From NCBI RefSeq assembly GCF_040712315.1, contig NC_134020.1:37006751-37070750 (forward strand): a DNA stretch of 64,000 nucleotides. Direction: 5' to 3'. This document shows positions 11,343 to 21,679 of the stretch, one piece after another (the stretch's first letter is position 1; every line of letters starts with the position of its first letter). A program made the translations under genes and the position numbers. The notes beneath the pieces are model-generated. The model worked only from the letters and a program-made list of their open reading frames with translations. It was not told where the DNA came from and ran no database searches. This DNA is from Castanea sativa (lineage: Eukaryota; Streptophyta; Magnoliopsida; Fagales; Fagaceae).

Positions 11343-14300
11343 GAAACCCAGTTTTTAGGTTAAAAACCACTCTTATCTTCAAAGTTTAAAATCCACAATG
11401 ACCTTTTAGGGTCAGGTGCTTGCATTGCAGAAATGTGTACATATTTGAGCTAGCCAGAGAAAGAGATAAGTTAAACACAACCCAATCTTTCATATTGGTG
11501 GTCTAGCATAGCACTCAGACTTGCATGTATTACTAATATTTGCATAGACACATGGGTTGGTGTCTCCATGTGTAAACCTTATCTGAAATGAACCTTTAAG
11601 AATTAACTTCCAACATCATGATACAGCAAAGTGATTCATCAACAGATTTTAGACAAAGGTCAAGAATTTGAATTCACATACCTTCAAATTTATGACAGCA
11701 ACCTTATTAGCCGGTGTTGATAGCTGTTCACTGATGTAGGCCATAGACCTCAACATTGGTTCAAGTGATACCCTTGACAGCTGAAACTTAACCTCTGATT
11801 CTGCGGAAGGGTTTCTGCTATAATCTTGCAACTGCAGTGGTTAAGAATAACATATATGTAATATAAACCTCCAGAACAGTGTTAAATTAAGTTTAGGAAG
11901 AATAAGAGAAACTGTTCAACTAACTCAATGCTTCTGGTCAAAATCAATTATTTCAATAAATTAGATAGCAGAAAAACTACCTAAATAAACTAAGAAAATT
12001 TAAAGTTCCATCTATTTAAGCAGTGATCCTTAAGAGATCAAATATCTGCTAGAACACTTTCCAACTTGAGCATTTTAATGACATAAAAGTTCCTGGTTTT
12101 TTTGTGCTTCCACTTCATATAATACATACCTTCAGATTAATTACAGCTACTCTATTCCCTGGTGGTGAATTCTTATTCTCCATGACCCAAGTCATTGACT
12201 TTAAACAAGGAAGAACAACCTATGCAAAAGGTCCAAATAAGGGCCAGATCAGTCTCATGCTCTCATACTTGAAGCAAATAGATGTGAAAAAATAGAATTC
12301 ATAAGTGAGCCAAAATAAATAATGAATAAAATACATATGAAACTACGAAAACATAGCAAAAATTAATTTTCCTTCATACCGTGTTTTCAGTAGGACCATC
12401 ATCTCGGTGAAGAGACACAGGGGCCATGCGAGGCAAATTCAAATCAGCAACTGATTGAGCAGGAGGACCAGTATCATTTAGATTAAATCTCCGTGTCATC
12501 TCATCTTGGCGTGGCCACAACAGTGGTGTCATATCTGCAGCTGATGTAGAGTTCTTCTTGTCATCATAGCCAATCCCACTAACCTGAGAGCTAGGAGGTG
12601 CTACTTTGGCAACATTTTTCTTCAAAACAGCAACCTTCTTCCCACCTTCTTTGAGAGCACCCATTGCTGCATTATAAGTTTCAACAGCTATAGCTCCATC
12701 TTCAGCATATTTAATGGCTTCCCGACATAGATTGTTATAACGTAATGTCAGAGACTCTTGGCCATGTAATTCACCACCACGTTCATCTGATCCAGCTCCA
12801 ATTTTTGAGTTTCTAGTCCATCGTTTCAAGATGTAATGGGGTGGCAACGTAAGCACATTTGTCACGGTGAAGACAGTCAAAACATGTCTACAAAGAATGC
12901 CAGAATACTCAAACATTTGACAACTGCAGTTAGCTCTCATATCTGGATAGTTTAATGTCACAATGTATGCCTTTTGATCATCCTCAAACTTTGCAACCCT
13001 GAATGTGCTAATAGCTCCATCACCTTCAATTCTATTTGCAGTATACACGAATGTTTCAACTAGCTCCTCCTGAAATTTTGCAAAAATTTTCCTCGTATAG
13101 AGATTTGCTGCCTGTTTTTCCATTGGTGATGGTGTCCTTAGTACTGGCATGGTACAAATTGTATCAAAATCTGATTCTATTTCTTTTTCAAACCAGCTAT
13201 CTAAAGCTCTTTCATACTGCCTAAAGAACATAGGTAATGTGGTTTGCTGATTCACATAACCATCAAAAAATGAACCCTCAAATCCTTGATTAGGAGATAG
13301 AACAGCAAAAAAGGAATCCCGAAAATATACAGGGACCCATTGAGCACGAGCATTATATAATGATTGAAGCCAATCATTTCTCCTGAGATCATATTTATCA
13401 AGGACTGTACTCCAAGATGACTCAAACTCCTCAATAGTTTCAGTCAAGTTAATACAATTATACAATTCCACCTGAAAATTAGGATGCGCATGACATACAT
13501 GAGCCAATTTTTCCTGGCCTTCTCTTAAGACGTGCCACTTACTAATACAGTGGCGGGCTTCTGGAAACACCTGAGAGACAGCAGTCTGTATCGCTCTGTC
13601 TTGATCGGTGATTATAGAGACAGGAGGGTGATCATTCATTGCTGTAAGAAATGTTTTAAACAACCAAATAAAAGAAGCCTCCGAATCATCTAGGAGTAAT
13701 GCACAACCAAACAAAATTGTCTGACCATGATGATTCACCCCAGTAAAGGGAGCAAACGGCACTCTATACTGATTTACTCTGTACATTGTGTCCAGTGTGA
13801 CTGCATCACCAAAATGACTGTAAGCTGTCCTTGACCTTGCATCTGCCCAGAATACATTAGCCATGCGGTTGTCTTCATCAAGTTGTATTGCATAAAAGAA
13901 TCCAGGGTTCTCAGCTTGCATTTTCTTGAAATATTCCAGTAAATTCTGAGCATCCCTCCCAAGTGTCCTCTTTCGATTACAAGGCCTAACAACATAATTC
14001 ATTACTGCTGTGTTTTTAACTGGGCGATTTGATTCTGCAGGAGGAGTTTTCCTAACTCCACGATTTGCCTCCACAGGAACGTGGTTTCCATCCATGGAGA
14101 CATACATAACACCACTCGGAACAATTCCCACCCCTTGGTAAGTTTCAGCCATGGTCTTTGCAGAACCAGCAAAATGTCTACGAGGCCGAAGGTAATGCAC
14201 CTTACTTGGACTCACCAAGGAATGGCTATGCTCCTTTACAAATTTTGTTACAACCCATTTTTCTTGACCCTTTAACTCTATCCTAAGCACCGCGTCACAG

Positions 14301-14620
14301 CTATCAGCATGCCTTCTTTTCAGACCCTCTCTACCACAAACAAATTCCCGAGATATGATTGTCCCATCAGATTTAGAACGACTACACTGACCAACTTTGG
14401 AACTAAAACCCAAATGTCTGGCATACTCATCGTACAAAGTCTTAGCAACATCTTCAGAATCAAATTCCATACCCACATAAGGCTCAGCAAACCCATCCTC
14501 GTCATGCGCTGTGGAATTTTCAGCAATATTTAATTCACCTTCGTTGAGTTCAGCATCTCCATCATTTGCTACACCCCGATGACCCATCCCTTCTTCCACA
14601 TCTATCACTTGAACATCCAT
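3592..14620 (-). CDS. FRS3: FAR1-RELATED SEQUENCE 3-like transcription factor
   Basis: This is a transposase-derived nuclear regulator of the FHY3/FAR1 family. The coding exons, all phase 0 with GT/AG borders, are 14620-12380, 12219-12130, 11831-11682, 5569-5453 and 3636-3592, giving 880 aa against about 850 in Arabidopsis FRS3 (recalled). Domains in order: FAR1 DNA-binding zinc cluster at about 62-134 (C95, C108, H131, H133); MULE-transposase-like core at about 270-370, with LDT near 277 and ITDQD at 337-341; SWIM zinc finger with C565, C567, C577 and H579; an EAR-like DLNLP at 726-730; and two C-terminal repeats (see findings). The protein ends KKQRK, a basic tail that could be a nuclear signal. 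The ATG starts [11 protein letters not shown], like FRS3. The 6.1-kb intron holds a LINE. No coding lesion was seen. Confidence 0.92.
5849..5871. repeat. (GA)n microsatellite
   Basis: About ten AG dinucleotides within the large FRS3 intron. This is the likely cause of the short open frames on both strands here. Confidence 0.9.
5985..6317 (+). mobile_element. LINE 3'-end fragment
   Basis: On the plus strand this reads as the last part of a plant L1 ORF2: leucine/tryptophan-rich WYLWRE followed by [13 protein letters not shown], with stops. It parallels the C-terminus of the larger LINE at 6758-10430. It ends in a CTTTATTACTTATC plus poly-A tail at 6303-6315, the usual 3' end of these elements. 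It is strongly 5'-truncated and lies in the same FRS3 intron in the opposite orientation to the large LINE. Confidence 0.75.
6758..10430 (-). mobile_element. 5'-truncated L1-type LINE in an FRS3 intron
   Basis: A non-LTR retrotransposon on the same strand as FRS3. The poly-A tail appears as a T-run at 6758-6768 next to GATAAG, that is CTTATC-poly(A) on the minus strand. Its body encodes endonuclease, reverse transcriptase and a C-terminal zinc domain. The left flank AAGTAATATGAG resembles AAGTAATACAAG on the right at about 10458, a weak candidate target duplication. The first part of the endonuclease and any ORF1 are missing, as expected after incomplete reverse transcription. Confidence 0.88.
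6890..10426 (-). pseudogene. LINE ORF2: endonuclease, reverse transcriptase, zf-RVT
   Basis: Four open segments (10426-9674, 9667-8987, 8977-7709, 7675-6890) all lie in one frame, separated only by single stop codons near 9674, 8987 and 7709. The order is a partial exonuclease-endonuclease-phosphatase domain ([24 protein letters not shown]), then the reverse-transcriptase palm ([33 protein letters not shown]), then the zf-RVT region ([25 protein letters not shown] in outline) and a tail of [14 protein letters not shown] type. The usual GLRQGDPLSP box reads [10 protein letters not shown]. Inactive: the N-terminus is missing and three stops are present. Confidence 0.9.
10431..11681 (-). other. 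Remainder of the large FRS3 intron
   Basis: Non-coding intron sequence between the LINE and the exon at 11682-11831. It contains an (AG)n microsatellite at about 11293-11341. No other recognisable element. Confidence 0.6.
11293..11341. repeat. (AG)n microsatellite
   Basis: About 24 uninterrupted AG units inside the FRS3-like intron. Confidence 0.95.
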
Positions 14621-14627
14621 ACTAATC

Positions 14628-15965
14628 TACCGTAACAATGCTTAGTAATTGAGTGTCCAATTTACAGACCGATTACATAGCAATGCACCAAATGCTTTTA
14701 AAGCCAAAGGAGACACAATCTGCACCAAGTCTCCAACCATACAAATTGATTCACTATATAATAATTGAAAGGATGCCCCGAAAAAAAAGAAAAAAGAAAA
14801 AGAAGCAACCTCCATTTGATTGCCAAGAAATTGCACTTTAAAAGGAGGGGAAAAAAAAAAAACAAAAACAAAAACAAAAGGAACAGTTAATAACTGATAT
14901 TCACAAATATTTTTATGCCACACAAACCTTAACGTATTATGCCATAATCAATTCCTTGAAAGAATCCATATCAATATTCATCGCATCATTCTCAACCAAC
15001 AAAGAAATCTTATTCAAAAATATAAATATGATGAACTAAGAAACCAAAATAGAACAACTCTCAATTTTCCCAAGCAGCTCTATCCATATATATTAACTCA
15101 GACAAGTATACATATGCATAAATACACACACACTTATACAACAATAACAAAGCCTTGGTGTCAATATTTTGGAGTCGGCTATAAATCCTTAACAGACTAG
15201 CCAGGGCCGTTTTATGGAGTGACTAAATTTTACACTAGCCATTAAACTACCAAGACTCTCCTTTTTCCGAGCTTGGTACCGGTTGTGAACAAAATATATG
15301 ACACTACATGGACACGAACACGGGTACTGGTATTTTAACATGACATGGCAGCTATAACACCAGAACGCTACCCCAAATGAAGTGTCCGTGCTTCCTAGCG
15401 CACGCATACACACACATATTGCCAAACCACTTTTGTCACCTCCAAGCACCATAAATTCAATACAAAAAGCCAACCACTCATTTTTGGAAAGTAAAAACTG
15501 ATAGATACCATTAAACTCTGAATTGCACGTATTAAGTTTCAATATAATCAAACTTCATCACCCACTAGGCCACTACCAATGAAACACTGAAAATCAATAT
15601 TGGCATGTAAAAATGAACTGTGATCACACATTCCATACTCACATATATAGTAGTATATTACATACAGAGCAATAAGAAACAGAAAGAGAGTAAAACAAAA
15701 CCCTAGAATTTATATACAACACAAACATAGTATAGAATATGAATTTCTAGGGTTTTCAATTTTCAGCTTAAGGCCAAAAAAAAATTTTAAAAAAAAAAAA
15801 TTAGTGAATAAAGAAGTGGTACCTGAAGAGAAAGTGAAAAACGACAGCGTTTTGTAAAGGGATTTAATTAGGGTTTGGGAAGCAGCGCCGGGCGATAGCA
15901 GAGTCGGAGAGAGACGGAGAAAGAGAGAGAGAAAGGGAGTGCGTGTCGCAAAGATTGCAGAGGAC
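14628..15965 (-). other. FRS3-like 5' UTR exon and leader intron
   Basis: Reading the minus strand, a purine/pyrimidine-rich leader (about 15965-15823) ends CTCTTCAG followed by GTACCAC, a plausible donor. The matching acceptor, ending CGGTAG, lies six bases before the ATG at 14620. The intervening roughly 1.2 kb has no coding frame. The transcription start is inferred only from the GC-richer GA/CT leader near 15900-15965. Confidence 0.5.
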
Positions 15966-16656
15966 ATTACTACACACGCGTGTTATCCGTCGTTCGATTT
16001 TGATCAGACGGCTTGTGTTCCTTCGGAACAAACACTTCCCACTTTTATCACACCACTATGAAATCGGTCTCAGCTGTGGGCCCCCTTTACATTGCAAGTG
16101 TTTTGATGACAAGACCAAGTTCAAAAAAAAAAAAAAAAAAATTCTTGGTTTAGCCAAAGAGTTTTTTCTTTGTTCTCATTTTTAGAAAATTTTTTTTTTG
16201 AGGGAATAATTTTTATAATAAGGACTCGTACGATAGATAAGAATTTTATGAAAATAGATAATCATTTTATTCTCCTATCCTCTATTCCAAACTATAATAT
16301 TAAGGGTAATAATATAAAGACTACTCATTGAACTAAAAATGAGAAGAAATTAGAAAATTGAACTAAAGGGCTCATAAAAATTCATAACAGTTGGTTCTAA
16401 AAAGGGGGATTGGAGGTATTTTTGCCCTTATCTTTAAAAAAAAAATCTAAATAACATAGAATAGAATCCTTAATCTCATTATTGTCTATTATCCTGTCAA
16501 AAATTTCAATCCAAATAGTATAAATGTGAGTTTGAATTAATTTTGTTTCTCTTTGGTGCTTAATGAAAATCTATTTCTTTAAAAAAAATACAAAAAATCT
16601 TACCTTTTATTCTATCTATTCCATTTTAAACACCAAAATAAAATTGATAAATATTC
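15966..16656. other. Upstream region of FRS3-like gene
   Basis: AT-rich, with A-runs at 16121-16140 and 16435-16445. It should hold the FRS3-like promoter, but I can single out no motif. No gene was seen. Confidence 0.4.
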
Positions 16657-16661
16657 AATTC

Positions 16662-17589
16662 TGTTGGGAAATTTAGGCCTCAATTGATAGAATTAACAAG
16701 TTTTAAACTCAAGTTGTTAATTAGATTTATTATGAATAAACTTTGTTAAAACAAACAAACATCAATATCATGTCAATATCATGCATAACGGAATAGTAAA
16801 TAAGATAAGATATGATGACCCAGGAAAACCAATGAAACAAACTAATTTCACAGTAAAAAACTTGAGAAAAAACCTGAGGAAAAACCTTCCTGAAAAGCAA
16901 TTCACTATAGTAAAGAGAAGTTTCAGATCTAGTATAAAACTTTTATCCCTAAACTCTACAGTCCTCGTAGATGAACTTACAGCATAAATCTTTTATCGCT
17001 TCAGAACCTCTAAACTCTTCAATATATAAACGTCACCCTTTTGCACGGATCCCCGTACGTGACTAACTCCAGCAATTTGAAGATATTGTTGGCTATAAAG
17101 TTCTTCATTTCATCAACAATGAAGATCAAGAAGTACCTGGTTATAAAACCCTAAGACGCAAAAGACGCGATAACTTCTTACAGAGATAATAAGGCACTAG
17201 GTCACTTTCTGCATGTGTTCTCTATTTATAACGACCTTTAAAATAAGTCTTATATATGTCTAGGGTTGTGAGAAACAAAACCCTACACATACATGCCAGC
17301 ATGAGCTGAAAATCAGATCTGGAAATTCTGATTTCGTAGATATCGACAAATTCAACTTCTATCGAGTTTCGTTCTTAAATCTCAATAGATACTATTTTTG
17401 TCGAGGTATCTGTCGAGCTTTAATGAACAACTTTTCTTCACTTGTTTCTTGGTCCAACCTTCATGGCTTTAATACTTGGCTTGAACAACATGTTTCTTGG
17501 AGAACTAAACCCATCCTAGACCTACCAAATTACAAGTAAAATGCATTTTGTCAAAGGATTAGCCAATTATATAAAATATGTCCTTAACA
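16662..17589 (-). repeat. 3' LTR of the gag-only element
   Basis: About 928 bp; direct copy of 29647-30549 with scattered substitutions and small indels. The sequence just inside it at 17590 (ATCTCTCCCTTTGGCA) is where the polypurine tract is expected: on the minus strand it reads CCAAAGGGAGAGAT. Confidence 0.9.
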
Positions 17590-18725
17590 ATCTCTCCCTT
17601 TGGCAATCCGTGACAAAACCACAACAAAACAAATAATCATGAGAGAAGTCTTAAATTACTCAACTCATAATCACTTGTTGTATTGCAAAATAAATCTATC
17701 CCTACTAAAAACTCCTGAAAAACTTTGCAAAAAGAGAGTTCATGGTAAGATAGACTTTCACAATTTGTCATTCTGAAATACTTAAACAAAATTCATCAAT
17801 GCATCGTGTGTGAAACAGAAATAAAGATTGTATACATAAAAAAATATGTGTATAAAGAGGGAGAAAAAAAACACATGTAGAGGTAGGTGAAGAAAATATA
17901 CATCATTATCATATATATAAAAATAAAGTACAACGTATGTAATAAGATGGTCACAAGACCGGTGTGCACAAGTATCTCATATTATGACGATTTGAGATAT
18001 GAGAACATTTAATACACTCACACACAATCATAACTATTTGATGGGGACTATCACCTTCAAGGTATATCCTATAACTCCCACATCTCCTAAAACATTTTAA
18101 AAACATTTTGATTCTTTTTACTTTTATATTCTTTGCATATTTTCTTTTTGAACATGTCATGCATGGACATATAATAGAGAAAAGAAATACCTAATTATGT
18201 ATGCCAAAACATCACAATTTTACTATGCCGAAGTACACAAATGTTATACATGATTGATGGGTTTTAGTGATGAGATGATTATTTATGTATTTCTCTTAGG
18301 ATTTTCATGTTCTTCCCGTCAAAAAGAGTGATATGAGTATTAAGTATAAAAGATTATTTAATCGTACTCATCACCAACACGAGCCACAAAGCTCACTTGC
18401 TTAGTTATGTATTAAAATGCTCATCTAAATTACAAGAGATACAAAGTTTAGAAATTTTATTTCAATGACCATCCAAGGTACACAAGTACTAAGATATACA
18501 AACACACACTGTTTTTGTATTTTTTTTGTATTTTTTCCTCTTTTTATTTATTTAAAAAACAAAACAAAAATTAAATAACCAAACAAAAACAGACAAACAA
18601 CATGAAAGTATGAAAGAAAGATGCAGATGCATGAAAGCATGATTTCAAAAGCAGATAAGAAATCAAGCAAAGAGAGTCCTACTTTAAATAGAAAGAATTA
18701 AAGCAGAGGACAACAGAAAAGACAA
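17590..18725. other. Non-coding 3' internal region of the LTR element
   Basis: Between the end of gag and the left LTR, this AT-rich stretch carries no reading frame above noise and no pol motif. It contains (CA/AA)-rich runs near 18540-18600. Confidence 0.6.
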
Positions 18726-19199
18726 TTAAGTCTCAGGCTCCTTTTTTACCCACACAACACGAGTCTTTGGTTGTGAAGATGAAAAGGCACGTGTCCTAGT
18801 ATGTTTACTAAATGACATAAAAATAATTAGAATTCTCCTAAAATTGAGTTAAAAAGCTCAAAATTTTTAATAATTTTTCAAATAAAGACGTTGAACCTTG
18901 AGAGGGAACCTGTAACCATTTGGACATTTGCTTATGAGGATACAACTTGAAGCAATTAGGATAAATGCGTCCAGAAACACCATAATGGTGACAAACACGA
19001 GTAGTTTTTGAACTACTAGACTTCCTAGAGTAAGGTCTAACAAAGAATTTAGAATTAGCCAAATCAGTCGTCGGGGGCGATTTTTGCGCATAGCCACGTA
19101 TCTTCCGTTGGAGGTGTGACTCTCTGCTAAACCCGAATTTGTCTCGGGGAGTTCAACCCGGAACTCGACATTGGGCCGCATAGACCAATGACTTCCGAT

Positions 19200-20438
19200 G
19201 CATTTTTAAGCCTACAAAATAGAAAAAGCTTAAAGTCTTAGAATCGTGATAATGATTGAAATAAATAAATAATATGTTTAGCATAATAGATTTGATTAAA
19301 TGATGAGTTGAACGTATTATTATGTTTATTAAGTAATGTCCAATATTTGAAAGTAATTAATTAGGTGGCATATATCCAATAATGAGATGAGTCCAATAGC
19401 CCATATTCAACTGTGGTATAGTTCATATCCAATATAATAAGGTATGTCCAGCAATGGTCTATGTCTAAATAAGTTATGTCCAACAATGTTTTATGTCTAA
19501 ATAATATATGTCCATTGGTGGTATATGTCCAAATAATACATGTCCAGCGGTGGTTTATGTTCGAATAATATATGTCCAGCGGTGATTCATGTCCAAATAA
19601 TATATGTCTAACAGTGGTAGATCAATTTATTAATATGTATGTTCATTAATGAAGTATTAGTGAGACCATGTTTTATTAAGTAGTGAGATGATATTAAAGT
19701 AACTTGCATCCAGCGGTGCAATAGTAATGAGTTAACGTAGATTTAATAATGTAATCTTGAAGATAGAGAGATTTTGACTTATCTTGTATATTTCTGATTC
19801 CAGCTGTACAACATCACTTTATTCTTTTATATGATTTGGGGCTCTAGCCGCATAGCGTTAGTGAACTGATAATATTCCAGCGGCAAATAATATGAGTACA
19901 ACAGTACAATGATAATAAATTAAAATATACTCAATAGTATAATTTTGGAGATAAAAATGTAATGACTTATTTTTACAGTTTGTAGTTTCAGCCGTATAGC
20001 AGCAGTGGACTTATAACATCTCATCAACATGATAAAATGAGTCCAGCGGTACAATATGATATTATGAGTCCTTTCATGGTGACTTCATGATTGAAGGGGA
20101 AAAATTGGTGCAACTGAAGGGAGAGAGAACATGTCCAGCTGTGTGCATAGGTTGGTTAAGTTTATCTTCTTTATCATGCACTTAAATGATTTTCCCCGTA
20201 TAATACTCTTTTAGTTTTTAGTCAAATATAAATGTTATTGCCTTCTATCAAAAGGACTTTTAGTACTAAAAATTTATATCTTTCCTGAGAATAACTTTAA
20301 TACGAAATCATTGTGCCTTCTAAGAGAAAGATTTTTAGTCTTTAATGTTCATATGCCTTCCATGCGAAAGGGTTTTCGTACTATGTTTTTGAAAGAATGT
20401 TTAATATCTTTTAAGATGTGTGGAGATGGTAAGAAATA
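19200..20438. other. Left arm of the nested LTR, non-coding
   Basis: No gene. It contains the 32-bp repeats at 19441-19622. Words of the TCCAGCGGTG/TCCAGCTGTAC type also recur between 19690 and 20140. Confidence 0.6.
19441..19622 (+). repeat. Minisatellite, about 32-bp unit, about 6 copies
   Basis: A unit of the form ATATGTCCAGCGGTGGTT followed by TATGTCCAAATAAT repeats head to tail about six times, with substitutions. It lies in the left part of the nested LTR. Confidence 0.85.
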
Positions 20439-20756
20439 GGCGTAAGTGCACTTTTAGTCCCTACATTTTGGCCCTATTCTATTTTGGTCCATACATTTTC
20501 ATTTTACCACTTTTAGTTCCTAATCCAATTAACGAGTGTTATTTTAGTCCCTACCGTCACCCAACTAACAGAAATTGCTGACGTGGCTAACGAAGGGATT
20601 AAAATATTAATTAAAATCCACCGTGGCTCCTGTCACCCATGCCACATGGGTTTCCCGCCCCATTTATGTCACACGTGACCCCCACGTGACCCTCACTACA
20701 ACAACATCAGTACCAAAAACCCAAAATTCCCCAAATCAGTACCGAAAACCCTAAAC
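20439..20756 (+). repeat. Left TIR of the MULE
   Basis: About 318 bp, inverted copy of 26016-26334. It contains CACGTGACC and CCACGTGACC words, a G-box-like core (CACGTG). As it lies upstream of the GRF gene it could act as promoter; this is inference. Confidence 0.93.
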
Positions 20757-20848
20757 TCCCAAATCAAAAATCGAGCTTGGACCTCCACCCACACAGGTAA
20801 GCCTCATCTCCCCAAACCACGATCAAAACAAACAATCTTCAAAGCCCA

Positions 20849-21306
20849 ATGGAAGCATGCTCTTCGACAAGTTCCAGCGTGAGGAGGAGAGCACAAATGA
20901 TGTGCTACTGTAATAAAAAACCTGTCCTAGTTGTGGCGTGGACAGTAGAGAACCCTGGCAGAAGGTTCTATGGTTGTCCAAACTACTGGGTATGTCAATT
21001 TCAGTAAATTGTTTGAGTGGGTTTTAGTTAATTTCAGTATGTTGTTTCAATTTGTTACTACAATGGTTTTATGGATTTTCATTTTTCTGAGCATTATCTG
21101 TGTTTCAGGTAGGGCGAAAGTGTAGGTTCTTCCAATGGCGTGATGATGAGATATGTGAACGTGGTAAGGTGCTTATCCCACAACAAAGGCAAAGGATCAT
21201 CCAACTTGAGGCTAAGCTTGCACACTGCAAGAAGAGAGAGAAGTTTTTAGTTGTAGTTGTGGCATTATTAATGGTGATATTTGTAGTTCTATGTTTGCTT
21301 AGGTAG
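20849..21306 (+). CDS. GRF zinc-finger protein with C-terminal membrane anchor
   Basis: Two exons, 20849-20989 and 21109-21306, joined by a 119-bp intron with GT/AG ends in phase 0, give 112 aa and no internal stop. Residues about 19-62 form a GRF-type zinc finger: CYC at 19-21, VAWTVENPGRRFYGC to C43, then CRFFQWRDDE after the splice. A short coiled-coil-like segment (QQRQRIIQLEAKLAHC) follows, then a hydrophobic tail, FLVVVVALLMVIFVVLCLL, predicted to span a membrane. GRF fingers generally bind nucleic acid. The start is the first ATG (MEACSS), followed by a Ser-rich stretch. It lies wholly inside the MULE, close to the left TIR, converging on the transposase. It is not the maize mudrB family, and its role in transposition is unknown. 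Confidence 0.8.
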
Positions 21307-21679
21307 GGTTGCTGTGGTTGGTAGTGCATGTAGGGCTGCAGTGTTTATGTGTAGAGGGTTGGCAGTGTGTTCTGTTTTGGTAGGATTAGTTATTAGCAAT
21401 GACACACCTGCTACTTATTTTGTACTCTTTCTGTTGAGAAATAAATGAATACCTTTCTCATTCAATGTGTGGATGTGTGGATTGGAAATAGCATAATTGG
21501 TATTGGTGTGTAACATAGTCTGTTGACAGATAACATATTCCAATAAAGCACTACTTAATATACTGCCAAGTGCATGCAACAAATAAAACTGGTATGAACA
21601 GATAACATATTCCAACATACTGCCAAACTTAACCTAAACACAAGCCATTCATCAAAAGATATAAAACACAACATCCTAT

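Noticed and set aside
15189..15551. 120-codon minus-strand frame in the FRS3 leader intron
   Set aside because: Not joined by splice sites to the gene and without domain features; probably chance.
19441..19622. Regularly spaced 32-bp repeats as a CRISPR array
   Set aside because: Repeats are contiguous with no unique spacers, and the context is a plant retrotransposon.
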